Assembly: GCA_012520795.1 (NCBI GenBank) | Contig: JAAYNP010000027.1 | Span: 22,365 to 86,364, forward strand | Reading direction: 5' to 3' | Source: Bacillota bacterium | Lineage (GTDB): Bacteria > Bacillota > Limnochordia > Darwinibacteriales > DTU012 | Length of the DNA stretch: 64,000 bases | Shown here: piece after piece, positions 16,569 to 25,630 of the stretch | How positions within the stretch are numbered: position 1 is the stretch's first letter | Layout of the letters: each line of letters opens with the position of its first letter | The notes under the pieces: generated by a model | The model's database searches: none | What the model was told of the DNA's origin: nothing | Seen by the model: the letters and a program-made list of their open reading frames with translations, nothing else | Position numbers and translations under genes: made by a program

Positions 16569-19169
16569 ATGAATTTAAAAAGAATGTCGCTGGTTTTAGT
16601 CGCAGTACTCATCATGACCATGTCCACATCAGTACTGGCATCCAGCAATCCATTCTCAGATGTACCAGCACACCACTGGGCATATGATTCCGTAACCAAG
16701 CTGGCAGCAGTCGGTTTGGTTGAAGGGTACCCAGATGGTACATTTGGTGGAACCAGAACGATGACCAGATATGAAGCAGCAATGGTATTCGCTCGTGCTC
16801 TGGCCAGGCTGGAAGCTCTTGTTGAAAGCCAGGTCATTGAGAATACTGCCGGAGTGGAAGAGCGGGTCGCGGCTGATGTCTTGGCTGAATTGGATGCCAC
16901 CATAGACGAACTGATTGAATTGATCGAAGCTGAATTCGCCAAGCTCGAGGTTGCAGTTGAAGATACAGTCCGGGAAGAAGTAGCCGTCCAATTGCAGACT
17001 GTAGGTGCCGAGCTGCTGATGACCGAAGAGGCTCAGGCAGTCCTTGCCGAATTGGTCGGTGATTTGATGAAAGAATACCTGGACGAAGCCAAAGAACTGG
17101 CCACTGAAACACTTGTTGAAACCGGAGTAATTGAGAGAGTTGTAGTGGACGATGTCGATGAAGAAGTAGTCAGGGCTATTGCTGAAGAGGTTTTGGAAGC
17201 CAGCCTCTGGGCAGTCAACGAGCAGATTGCAGCCGATGCTGACTATGTTGAGATGGTAGTTACCAAGATCAACGATCGGCTGGGCCGTTTGACTACCAAA
17301 GTTGATCAAATCGCTTCTTCGTATGTCAGTCAAGATCAACTAGCCGGGGAATTGGAAGCAATTGAGAACAGATTGTGGGACATTGAGGAAGAAATTGATG
17401 CCAACGCTGATTATGTTGAAATGTTTGCCTCAAAGACCAAGGATCACCTCGGCCGTCTAACCAGAAGTGTCGATAAACTGGCAGCTGATATGGGTGCTGT
17501 CAACGGCTTGATTGCAGCGCTTCAGGGCGATGCTATCGGCCTGCAGGAAGCCTTGGCTGCAGAGGTAACGGATTTGAGCCTCACCTTCAACAAGATCCGC
17601 AATGAGTTTTCAGCAGAATTGTCGCTGCTTGGCTTGCGTGTCAGCAAATTGGAAAGGCTGTATCAAGATGTTGACAGCCGCCTGGGCGCTGTTGAAGGCA
17701 CAGTTGCCGATTTGGACGCCAAGGTTGAGGGCGCGGCTGCCGATATAGCCGATCTGGAAGCTCAGGTAGCGGAAGCCACCAGGGTTAAGCTGTCAGGGTT
17801 TGTGAAGTTCGGCGCTGAAAAAACCAGAGTATGGACTACCGCGGATGAGGAACAAGAAGATATTCCCGAGGCTGTAGGCCTGTTGGGAACATATGGGCCT
17901 GCCGATCTGAGTCAGTCGGTAACATTTGGCAGCACGCTTGTCGCCAGAATCAATGACGGCACCAAGGCCAGCGTGATTCTGGAAGGCAAAGCTGATCTGC
18001 CTACACCGATGGAGACTTTGGACAAATATATCCTGGAAGTTGTCAGCGACAGCCCGGTTAACCTGTTTGCCGCAGGTACCGTAAGCGGATACGTTGGCTC
18101 CAGGTTCGATGGAAATGCCTTGGCGGTCAAACCGGCTAAAGGTTTGGTAGCCGACATTGCACTTGGCGGCTGGAAGCTCCATGCGTTGACTGGTGTGAGG
18201 ACCGATGACGGCATGCTGGCTCTGGGTGCGAACTATGTAGTGGGCCCAGCTTTCGGATTTAAACTTACCGGTGCCGCATTGACAGATGCGAACCTGCGGT
18301 ACGATAAGGAATCAGCAGTTGCCGCCGCCATATTCGGCGAACTGTTGGGTATTGACTATGATTTGAAAGTGGCCCTGGATCGCTACGCAGCCGCTGGTGG
18401 CGATGATGAAGAGGAAGAGGCAAACATTCTGGATGACATGCTCTTTGATGTCAATGTCGGCACAGAGCTGGGCGCCCTCGAGGTTGATGCCAGATGGACA
18501 AAGGCTGGCGCAGCATTTGGTACGGGCAAGATCACCAGCAGAGGGTTCATTAACGGCGATGCCGCCACCAGATTGCGCCTGGATGCAGGAGCCAAGGTGT
18601 TTGGCGTTAATCTGAATGCCGGCACCTACAACGAGCAAGACGGTGAGGGCGAGAACCTGATTAACGCTGTGATGTTCAACGCCGACACTGAATTCAAGGT
18701 CTTCCTCCCAATCAAGCTTTCTGGTGCTTATGGTTGGAAGATGGGTGATGGAGAAGAGAACGATGTCCATACCCAAGTTAAAGTTGGCACAGAAATTGGC
18801 TTGTTCGGCATCAATGTCGACGGCAGCTTCACCTATGTCAACAACTACCTCACCGGCGATTGGCGTAATCCGAGCAAGTGGACCAACAAAGATATCAGCT
18901 TCATCAATGCCGGCCTAGGTTATGCCAAAGACGTTTCCGGCGGTGCCCAATTTGATCTGGGCTATGGCTTCGAACTGGCTATTCCGAGAGCAGAGACTGC
19001 TGAAGAATTCGGCAATCAGATGACCCATGCCGTGAGTGCCGGTTACTCCTTCGGACCTGGCATGAAGCTGAATCTGTCAGCCAAGAGAATCAGCATAGCT
19101 GATCTCGATGAGAACACACCGAATGATAACGTAGATGAACTAAAGGCTGGTTTGGAATTCAAGTTCTAG
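16569..19169 (+). CDS. SLH-domain outer-membrane porin (OmpM-like)
   Basis: 866-residue protein with the three-part structure of OmpM-type porins of diderm Firmicutes: signal peptide (1-24, ending VLA), one SLH domain (about 27-75: NPFSDVPAHHWAYDSVTKLA, GLVEGYPDGTF, MTRYEAAMVFARAL), a long Glu/Ala/Leu coiled coil (about 80-405), and a beta-barrel of about 440 residues ending GLEFKF. In this family SLH domains bind cell-wall polymers and tether the outer membrane. ATG 16569 is used (GGGAGG nine bases upstream). A long leader and a strong terminator suggest an abundant, separately transcribed protein. Confidence 0.9.
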   Translation: MNLKRMSLVLVAVLIMTMSTSVLASSNPFSDVPAHHWAYDSVTKLAAVGLVEGYPDGTFGGTRTMTRYEAAMVFARALARLEALVESQVIENTAGVEERVAADVLAELDATIDELIELIEAEFAKLEVAVEDTVREEVAVQLQTVGAELLMTEEAQAVLAELVGDLMKEYLDEAKELATETLVETGVIERVVVDDVDEEVVRAIAEEVLEASLWAVNEQIAADADYVEMVVTKINDRLGRLTTKVDQIASSYVSQDQLAGELEAIENRLWDIEEEIDANADYVEMFASKTKDHLGRLTRSVDKLAADMGAVNGLIAALQGDAIGLQEALAAEVTDLSLTFNKIRNEFSAELSLLGLRVSKLERLYQDVDSRLGAVEGTVADLDAKVEGAAADIADLEAQVAEATRVKLSGFVKFGAEKTRVWTTADEEQEDIPEAVGLLGTYGPADLSQSVTFGSTLVARINDGTKASVILEGKADLPTPMETLDKYILEVVSDSPVNLFAAGTVSGYVGSRFDGNALAVKPAKGLVADIALGGWKLHALTGVRTDDGMLALGANYVVGPAFGFKLTGAALTDANLRYDKESAVAAAIFGELLGIDYDLKVALDRYAAAGGDDEEEEANILDDMLFDVNVGTELGALEVDARWTKAGAAFGTGKITSRGFINGDAATRLRLDAGAKVFGVNLNAGTYNEQDGEGENLINAVMFNADTEFKVFLPIKLSGAYGWKMGDGEENDVHTQVKVGTEIGLFGINVDGSFTYVNNYLTGDWRNPSKWTNKDISFINAGLGYAKDVSGGAQFDLGYGFELAIPRAETAEEFGNQMTHAVSAGYSFGPGMKLNLSAKRISIADLDENTPNDNVDELKAGLEFKF

Positions 19170-19185
19170 CCTTCCGTATATGAGT

Positions 19186-19221
19186 AAAAAATACCCACAC
19201 GATTTCGTGTGGGTATTTTTT
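19186..19221. terminator. Strong bidirectional terminator after the SLH porin
   Basis: AAAAAATACCCACACGA and its exact complement (17 bases each side, two central T) form a near-perfect hairpin ending in six T on the plus strand and, on the minus strand, also T-rich. It isolates the porin transcript. Confidence 0.93.
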
Positions 19222-19270
19222 GCGATCGCAAAACCGGCTGGAAATACGAATAGATAGGTAGAGGTGACTT

Positions 19271-19678
19271 ATGGCAAAGGATAAACGGCCGATTGTGGCT
19301 ATCGATCCTGGGAACGAAAAGTGCGGAGTAGCCATTGTATATTTGGATCAAGTATTGATGCGCGAAATTGTAGCCCGCGGTGATGTTGTCGAAAGGCTGC
19401 GCGCTGTATTGCCAAAAGCTGGGCCGATTGTGGTGGGCGATGGGACGGGGAGCAAGGCATTTATCCAAGAATTGATCGGCGCCATGCCTCAGGCTGAGGG
19501 CCGGATTGTAACCATCGATGAAAAACGTTCCAGTGTTGAGGCGCGGTCTTTATACTGGCGCCAGCACCCGCCCAGAGGTTGGCGTCGGCTGCTGCCGGTT
19601 TCCCTACAGACACCTCCAGTTCCAATCGACGATTATGTAGCCGTTATTCTGGCTCAACGCTATCTGGATGGAAAATAA
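19271..19678 (+). CDS. RuvC/YqgF-fold protein (RNase H-like)
   Basis: 135-residue cytoplasmic protein. It begins IVAIDPGNEKCGVAIVY, the first strand and catalytic Asp pattern of RuvC/YqgF-type nucleases (DPGxEKxG), and has further strands IVVGDGTGS and IVTIDEKRSSVEARSLYW with acidic residues, ending IDDYVAVILAQRYL. Such proteins are widespread in cyanobacteria and some Firmicutes and are often called YqgF-like; the true YqgF is the essential pre-16S nuclease. Whether this copy is that enzyme or a paralogue cannot be told. Its place among envelope genes is unexplained. Confidence 0.75.
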   Translation: MAKDKRPIVAIDPGNEKCGVAIVYLDQVLMREIVARGDVVERLRAVLPKAGPIVVGDGTGSKAFIQELIGAMPQAEGRIVTIDEKRSSVEARSLYWRQHPPRGWRRLLPVSLQTPPVPIDDYVAVILAQRYLDGK

Positions 19679-19689
19679 AGGATATCTGA

Positions 19690-19710
19690 CAAAGATCTAT
19701 AAGATCTTTG
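19690..19710. promoter_or_regulatory. Perfect 21-base palindrome upstream of an OMP gene
   Basis: CAAAGATCT-ATA-AGATCTTTG is a perfect inverted repeat, with no T run after it. It lies 108 bases before the OMP start and may be an operator or an RNA hairpin. A weak promoter-like GATAAT lies at 19766-19771. Confidence 0.5.
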
Positions 19711-19818
19711 ATAAGGAAGGTTTTGGGCTTCTTTTGGCGAATTTTAAACATGTAGAGTAGAAAGAGATAATAACCAGGCGAAATGATCCAATGGTAAGCA
19801 GATCGGAGGTGGGTTGTT

Positions 19819-21060
19819 GTGAAAAAGGCCATCATCGTCTTTTTTTTCCCTGTAATCATACTATTGTTGGCAACAACCTGCGCTGCTCAGGAACTGGAAA
19901 CCGAGCAGTGGATCTATGATGCCATTGATTACCTGAACCAGCTTGAATTCGGGGAATTGTATTCTGATGTCAATCCCGGCAACCGCTATCAGGTTTCGCT
20001 GGCGATTGCCAATACGATCCAGAGGTTGGAACTTAACAGCGCAAGCCATGTCCAGCGCTTTGGCGTCAGCCGCAAGATCAGCCTCAAAGGGCTGTTTGAC
20101 AACTACAATCAGCAGGTCTCGGAACAGGAACGGCTGCCGGAAAAAGCAATTTCTGTCCTCATACTGCTTGCTGATGAATACCGCGATGAATTGAATGTCC
20201 TGGGGTATTGGATCGAGGATCTACCCGGTGAAGCCCTGAGCTACAAACCGGATTATGCCACGACATCGATCATGTTTGAAGGCAGTGTTCCAGGTGCCGA
20301 TCCGGCAGTTAACCTGAACAGTCAGGAACGGCCGGGAGCCTTTAGGGAAGAAATTGTGGAAACTCTCAATAAGGAGAGTGTGCTGAGCAAGTATTTCAGT
20401 GATGATGGAACAGAAAACACCCGGATCCTGATCAACAGCCTAATCCCTCTGTGGTCCTCAGATTGGTTCATCGGTGCTGGCCTGTCCCTGCCTTCGCTGC
20501 CTAGAGACTGGGCAGAGGAACCGGAGAGTTCAGGATATGCCAGTATCATAGGCGAGTATTTGATCAATCAGGATCTGGTCTTGGAAGGCCAATACCTCCA
20601 TAATCTCGCCCAGCCGTTTGACGCAGGTGTTTTGCAGTTCGGAGCGAGAGGGCGCATCGGCAACATAACATTGCGAGGATTGGTTCAGACGCCTGAAGAT
20701 GAAGAGGAAGGTGCGAAGGCCAGCCTGGATATCACTTACGCAACACCGAATTCGATATTGATTAAGGCAGGCTACAACGCCAACCTGAAGACAGTCTCGC
20801 AGTTGGGGTTTGCATCAAGCAGCGCAACCATCGGTGTAGATATCCCGATTCCCCAAGGCCGGATCATGCTGGGGTTGGAGCAGACGAAGAGCCAGGAAGG
20901 CTCCGGCAGTGATCAGGGCGATCAAGCGGCAGATCAGACCAAAGCCTCGATTGGCTTCAGCTATGATCTTACCAACGAAGTATCTTTCAAACTGGATTAC
21001 CGCTTGATTGACTTCAGTGATGTGAACAAGGCGTTAGCAGAGTTTTCCATTAGATTCTAA
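19819..21060 (+). CDS. Outer-membrane barrel protein with degenerate SLH-like N-terminus
   Basis: 413-residue exported protein (signal peptide 1-24, ending CAA). Residues 28-72 (TEQWIYDAIDYLNQL, FGELYSDVNPGNRYQVSLAI) resemble an SLH domain in spacing but lack its usual G-Y-P-D-G core, so it is degenerate or a lookalike. A helical segment follows, then from about 195 alternating strands, ending AEFSIRF with a terminal Phe typical of Bam substrates. GTG start with GGAGGTGGG upstream. It overlaps or touches the next gene. Possibly a smaller relative of the SLH porin; function unknown. Confidence 0.68.
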   Translation: MKKAIIVFFFPVIILLLATTCAAQELETEQWIYDAIDYLNQLEFGELYSDVNPGNRYQVSLAIANTIQRLELNSASHVQRFGVSRKISLKGLFDNYNQQVSEQERLPEKAISVLILLADEYRDELNVLGYWIEDLPGEALSYKPDYATTSIMFEGSVPGADPAVNLNSQERPGAFREEIVETLNKESVLSKYFSDDGTENTRILINSLIPLWSSDWFIGAGLSLPSLPRDWAEEPESSGYASIIGEYLINQDLVLEGQYLHNLAQPFDAGVLQFGARGRIGNITLRGLVQTPEDEEEGAKASLDITYATPNSILIKAGYNANLKTVSQLGFASSSATIGVDIPIPQGRIMLGLEQTKSQEGSGSDQGDQAADQTKASIGFSYDLTNEVSFKLDYRLIDFSDVNKALAEFSIRF

Positions 21061-21074
21061 TGAGGAGGAAAAAC

Positions 21075-22001
21075 ATGAGGCTGAAGATTGTTAGCTGTGT
21101 TTTGACCGTAATTATGCTGGCAAGCCCCGTTGCAGTGGTTGCTCAGTCCACCACGTCTCCCCTGGTTGTATTGACTGACCTGGAACGGGCATTGTATGGG
21201 CAAGAACAGCCGGGTGCACTGTTGGCACGGGTGGAGGCCGTTGAACTGGATATCTTTGGTACGGCTCAAACCGGCCCGGTGATGACCAGAATTGATCGGA
21301 TCCATGAGTTTCTTGCCGGTGATTTGAAAGGCTCAGGCCTAAAACTGCAGCTAAATCTGGTTGAATGGGGTTTTCTTGAACAGCTGACTGCTAACGAACC
21401 ACTGATCAGAAGGTTGGAACGGATTGAGGTGGAGTTCATTGGCGGACCTCAGTCGGGACCGGTTGTAGAACGGGTTGAGCAGCTGATGCTTTACATCTGG
21501 GGTACAACCAAACTTGATACAGCCCCGGTTAAAGTTCCAATGGAGACTTTGGTGGAGATTCAGATTCTGACTACTGTAGACTCTGCAGTGAACAAGGTTG
21601 GTGACCTGGTAAAATACCAGGTAGCCTCAGATTTGGTGGTTGATGGCCGGATCGTCATTCCCAGGGGCTCACAGGGAGTGGGCAAAATTACAGAAGTAGT
21701 CAAGGCAGGCGGCCTTGGCAAGAGCGGCCGTGTAGTTATTGATTTCGGTTCAGTCGGGGCCTTTGACGGTAAAAACATTCGGCTGCAGGTTGCAGAAAAA
21801 GCCCTTGAGCGCAACAGCCGCCTGGAATTGGCTGCCGGCGCCAGTATGGCCGGAGTACTGCTGCTGGGCGGGCCGATCGGCTTGGTCGGCGGGTATTTCA
21901 TCAAAGGTGAAGATGTGAAGATTGAGGCCGGGTCGAAATTCTTTGTTGAAACTGAAATCGAGTATCAAACACGTGGCTTCCGTTTAGTTCCAGCCAATTA
22001 G
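21075..22001 (+). CDS. Exported protein of unknown function with tandem YG/FG repeats
   Basis: 308-residue protein. A signal peptide (1-23, ending VVAQ) is followed by a repeat seen about four times (residues 30-145): L-x-x-hydrophobic-E-x-x-hydrophobic-x-G-x-x-Q-x-G-x-x-x-x-R-(V/I) (for example LERALYGQEQPGALLARVE and LDIFGTAQTGPVMTRI). The second half has strands like VKYQVASDLVVDGRIVIPRGS and a Gly-rich hydrophobic stretch (about 255-277). Similar short repeats occur in cyanobacterial envelope proteins. ATG 21075 is used (GAGGAGG upstream); ATG 21060 overlaps the previous stop. Probably co-transcribed with the preceding barrel. Function unknown. Confidence 0.6.
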   Translation: MRLKIVSCVLTVIMLASPVAVVAQSTTSPLVVLTDLERALYGQEQPGALLARVEAVELDIFGTAQTGPVMTRIDRIHEFLAGDLKGSGLKLQLNLVEWGFLEQLTANEPLIRRLERIEVEFIGGPQSGPVVERVEQLMLYIWGTTKLDTAPVKVPMETLVEIQILTTVDSAVNKVGDLVKYQVASDLVVDGRIVIPRGSQGVGKITEVVKAGGLGKSGRVVIDFGSVGAFDGKNIRLQVAEKALERNSRLELAAGASMAGVLLLGGPIGLVGGYFIKGEDVKIEAGSKFFVETEIEYQTRGFRLVPAN

Positions 22002-22042
22002 GGAGCAAGGTGCGAAGAGCTGGACGCCGTTCCTAAGCTTTA

Positions 22043-22068
22043 GAAAAACCGCTGGATTGCGGTTTTTC
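22043..22068 (+). terminator. Intrinsic terminator before the exopolysaccharide operon
   Basis: GAAAAACCGC and GCGGTTTTTC form a perfect 10-bp stem with loop TGGATT; the descending arm is itself T-rich. Confidence 0.88.
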
Positions 22069-22163
22069 TTGTTTAGAATTGATGTTCTGCAGGATAATGG
22101 ACCTACAGGATCGAAGAATTAGTAGTAAACTTTGCAGAATCCTCATTTGGAGGAGGTTGTTTA

Positions 22164-25100
22164 ATGAATTGTTCGAGGACAGCAAAGAAGAAGGTGCTAA
22201 AGCTTGTATTGTCCTTCTCCTTACTAATATTCTGCATATCTGCTGTGTTCGATGCTGCGGCAGGCGACAGCTACCGCCTCGGTGTTGGAGATGTACTGGA
22301 GATTACCGTTTGGGGGCACCCTGAGCTCAAAACCACCGTTCAGGTGCGTCCCGATGGATATATAACTTTCCCTTTGGTGGGGGATCAGCTGGCAGACGGC
22401 AAGACCGCACGCCAGCTGGCGGAAGAGATTCAGCAAAGCTTGTCTGCCTACGTTGTTGCCCCCAGTGTGACCATTATTGTTACAGGGTTTCGAACCATCC
22501 GGGTCCAAGTGCTTGGAGAGGTCCGCAACCCCGGTTATTATAAAGTAAGCGCAGAGGACCGGCTGCTGGATGCCATCGGCCTTGCCGGAGGCCCGACGCA
22601 GGATGCAAACCTTGCCGAAGTGACTTTGACCAGAATGGCGGGGGAGCAGGCAGAGCTGTTCCGATTAGAAGTGACCAGCTACATAGCTGAAGGCGACATG
22701 AGGCACAACCCGCTCTTGAGTGACGGCGATGTCATATTTGTGCCGCAGACCGGCAGCGCCTTGGTTTTGGGGGCAGTAGCCAGGCCGGGCAGCTACCGGA
22801 TCAGTCAGGATATGGATATCTTGGATCTATTGGCTGCAGGGGGAGGGGCGCTTGCCGCAAGCGACCTGGCTCATGCTGTTTTGACTCGCAAAATAGGGGA
22901 TTCTTCCACTGAACTGATTGTTGATCTTAATACCGTTATGCAGTCTGGCAAAGGTAAAATTCTGGTGCAGGCTGATGATGTGCTGTTTATCCCGGAAAAG
23001 CAGGCTGCCATTCTTTTTGGTGAGGTAAAAGCTCCCGGCAGCTATTCCATTGAACCGGACATGACCTTGGCAGAGTTAATCAGTGCAGCCGGTGGGCTAA
23101 CGGAGCTCAGTGATCCCGCCCAAGTGAGGGTTGTCCGGGAGACTGATGGAGTGCCCCAGTCTTTTACAGTGGATCTGAGTGCCACACTGACGGGTAAATC
23201 TGGAGAGAACCCAAAAGTAGCCGGCGGCGATATTGTGTTCGTGCCTGAAGCTCTAAATACCGTGCTGGTCCTTGGGGAAGTGCGGCAGCCAGGTGCTTTT
23301 GCCTTAAAAGAGCAAATGGGAATCCTGGATCTGATTGCCCTGGCAGGCAGCACAACCGCCAACGCGGCCTTGGATCGGGTAACTCTGACCCGTCAAAGCG
23401 GCGATGAAGTGGTTGTTCAGGAGATTAACCTTGCCCAACTGCAGGGGACAGGCACCGGCAGGCATATTGAGATTCTGCCGGGCGATGTGGTTTTTATCCC
23501 TGAGGGAGCGCCGCAGGCGTTGGCTTTGGGGCGGGTAGCCAAACCGGGCAGTTACCGGGTCAGTGAGAACATGCACCTGCTGGATCTGCTGGCTGCGGCC
23601 GGAGGGCCGTTGGAAAGCGCCGGGGATCGGATCCTGCTTACCCGCAATGATCAGACTACAGAGGTCAACCTGGGAGCCTTGATCCGGTTGGGGATAGGCA
23701 ACCGGAAAATTATGCCCGGTGATGTGGTTTATGTTACGGAGGGCAGGCACCAGATTCTGGTTTTGGGAGAAGTCCGCAGCCCGGGTTATCATCGGTTGGA
23801 GTTTGGGGATCGGGTGCTGGATGGCATTGCCAAGGCCGGCGGCCTGCTGGAGAGTGCAGCGGCTAGCTCTGTCAGCGTAACAAGGCAAACCCAGGAAAAA
23901 GCTGAAGTTTTTGCTGTTGACTTGGAGCTTCTGGAGAAGAACCGCTTCCTCGACAGCAACTTCCTGCTGGAGGGCGGCGATGTAATCATCGTCCCGGAAG
24001 CGAAACGCAATGTCATGGTTCTTGGCGAGGTCTCCAAGCCCGGGTCTTACATTCTGGGCAAAGAACAGCGCATGCTGGACGTGATTGCTCAAGCCGGGGG
24101 AATGACTGGCAGTGCTGCAGGCGATGCGGTGCAGATTACCAGGGTTGACCAGGACAATAACATCCATACAACAGTATATGATCTTGATGCCGTGATCAAA
24201 GGCTCAAGCGGTGATAATCCGTTGGTGCAGCCGGGGGACATTGTCTATATACCGGAGCGGAAGACTTCAGTGCTCGTATTTGGCGAAGTCGTTTCACCCG
24301 GATATTATAGTGTTTCGGCTACCACCACTTTGCTTGATATCATTGGGCAGGCGGGAGGCTTGACGGCACTGGCTGATGCCAAACTGGCCAGCTTAACCCG
24401 GATTGTCGATCAGCAGACCGTGATCGAGACACTCAATTTGGACCAGATCATGCGGACCGGTGAAGGCGACATCCGCCTCAGCGGTGGAGAAACGATCTTG
24501 GTCCCTGAATTAAATCTCGATGTTTCCATAGTCGGGGAGGTCAGGTCCCCAGGCCGTTACCGCATTCGCGAAGGTGAAAGCTTGCTGGAGGTGTTGGCCA
24601 AAGCCGGAGGGTTGACTGAAGATGCGGATACTTGGCTGACAGTTATGCGTACTGTTGATAATCAACAGCAGGTATTGACCATAAACTATCGGGATTTAGT
24701 GGCAAACTCTCCGGAGTCAAACCCAGCCATGAGCGGCGGCGACATTATCTACGTCCCAACCATGAACCGGCGGATCCTGGTGTTTGGCGCAGTAACCAGG
24801 CCCGGTGCATATCTTGTCGATCAGTTTACAACGCTTTTGGATGTAATTGCCCTTGCCGGCGGGCCGGCAGATAATGCCAGACTTGATGAGGTGATGGTTG
24901 CAGCAGGGAAATCTGCGGATCTGATTCAATACGTGAATTTGAATGCAGTGATAAATCAAGAGCAGCTGAATCCTGTGCTGCGGGGTGGAGAGGTAATCCA
25001 CATCCCTGAGTCGCGCCAGATCCTGGTCATGGGCGAAGTGGCCCGGCCGGGGGCATTCAGCCTTCCAGTCGGCGGTCGCGTCCTTGATCTGCTGGCCTTG

Positions 25101-25616
25101 GCAGGAGGGCTCAGAACCAGTTATGCCGACCAAGAGGTAATCATTGCCAGGCAAGGCCCGGAAGGCGATCAAGTGTGGATAACAGACTATCATTCATTGA
25201 TCAACAGGCCCACGGATCACAATCTGCTGCTTGCCGGCGGGGACATAGTCTTTGTGCCGGAGCTGAGCCGCCAGGTTGTGGTGCTGGGTGAAGTAGCCAG
25301 GCCAGGTGTTTATCAGATTCACGAAGGCGCCCGGCTGCTTGATGCTATTGCCATGGCCGACGGCCCTACTGAAAGGGCAGAGCTTGGGGCAGTTGGAATC
25401 TACCGCGGCGGCGATCTGCAGGATCCTGAAAAAATCACCATGGGGAAGGATCGGGTCCTGTTTGAGGGTGATGCCGGCGAAAACCCGGAAATCCGCGGTG
25501 GAGACGTAATCTATGTTCCAGAAACGAAGAAACCGGATTGGAACAAAATCCTGGGCATCATGACCGGAATACGCACGTTCCAGGAAATCCTCAGGTGGTT
25601 CTTGCCAGGTAACTAG
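22164..25616 (+). CDS. Polysaccharide export protein with 12 SLBB repeats
   Basis: 1150-residue exported protein. A signal peptide (about 1-34) and a Poly_export (Wza-type) domain (about 37-110: YRLGVGDVLEITVWGHPEL, VRPDGYITFPLVGD) are followed by twelve SLBB-type units, each opening with a variant of VLGEVxxPGxY then LLDxIAxAGG and ending in GDVxxVPE. A C-terminal amphipathic segment (KPDWNKILGIMTGIRTFQ) could be a membrane helix as in Wza. Usual export proteins have one to three SLBB units, so this is a strong expansion. With Wzz and BY-kinase next, it probably forms the periplasm-spanning export channel. Start: ATG after GGAGGAGG. Confidence 0.9.
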   Translation: MNCSRTAKKKVLKLVLSFSLLIFCISAVFDAAAGDSYRLGVGDVLEITVWGHPELKTTVQVRPDGYITFPLVGDQLADGKTARQLAEEIQQSLSAYVVAPSVTIIVTGFRTIRVQVLGEVRNPGYYKVSAEDRLLDAIGLAGGPTQDANLAEVTLTRMAGEQAELFRLEVTSYIAEGDMRHNPLLSDGDVIFVPQTGSALVLGAVARPGSYRISQDMDILDLLAAGGGALAASDLAHAVLTRKIGDSSTELIVDLNTVMQSGKGKILVQADDVLFIPEKQAAILFGEVKAPGSYSIEPDMTLAELISAAGGLTELSDPAQVRVVRETDGVPQSFTVDLSATLTGKSGENPKVAGGDIVFVPEALNTVLVLGEVRQPGAFALKEQMGILDLIALAGSTTANAALDRVTLTRQSGDEVVVQEINLAQLQGTGTGRHIEILPGDVVFIPEGAPQALALGRVAKPGSYRVSENMHLLDLLAAAGGPLESAGDRILLTRNDQTTEVNLGALIRLGIGNRKIMPGDVVYVTEGRHQILVLGEVRSPGYHRLEFGDRVLDGIAKAGGLLESAAASSVSVTRQTQEKAEVFAVDLELLEKNRFLDSNFLLEGGDVIIVPEAKRNVMVLGEVSKPGSYILGKEQRMLDVIAQAGGMTGSAAGDAVQITRVDQDNNIHTTVYDLDAVIKGSSGDNPLVQPGDIVYIPERKTSVLVFGEVVSPGYYSVSATTTLLDIIGQAGGLTALADAKLASLTRIVDQQTVIETLNLDQIMRTGEGDIRLSGGETILVPELNLDVSIVGEVRSPGRYRIREGESLLEVLAKAGGLTEDADTWLTVMRTVDNQQQVLTINYRDLVANSPESNPAMSGGDIIYVPTMNRRILVFGAVTRPGAYLVDQFTTLLDVIALAGGPADNARLDEVMVAAGKSADLIQYVNLNAVINQEQLNPVLRGGEVIHIPESRQILVMGEVARPGAFSLPVGGRVLDLLALAGGLRTSYADQEVIIARQGPEGDQVWITDYHSLINRPTDHNLLLAGGDIVFVPELSRQVVVLGEVARPGVYQIHEGARLLDAIAMADGPTERAELGAVGIYRGGDLQDPEKITMGKDRVLFEGDAGENPEIRGGDVIYVPETKKPDWNKILGIMTGIRTFQEILRWFLPGN

Positions 25617-25630
25617 GGAGGTGGGCAGCA

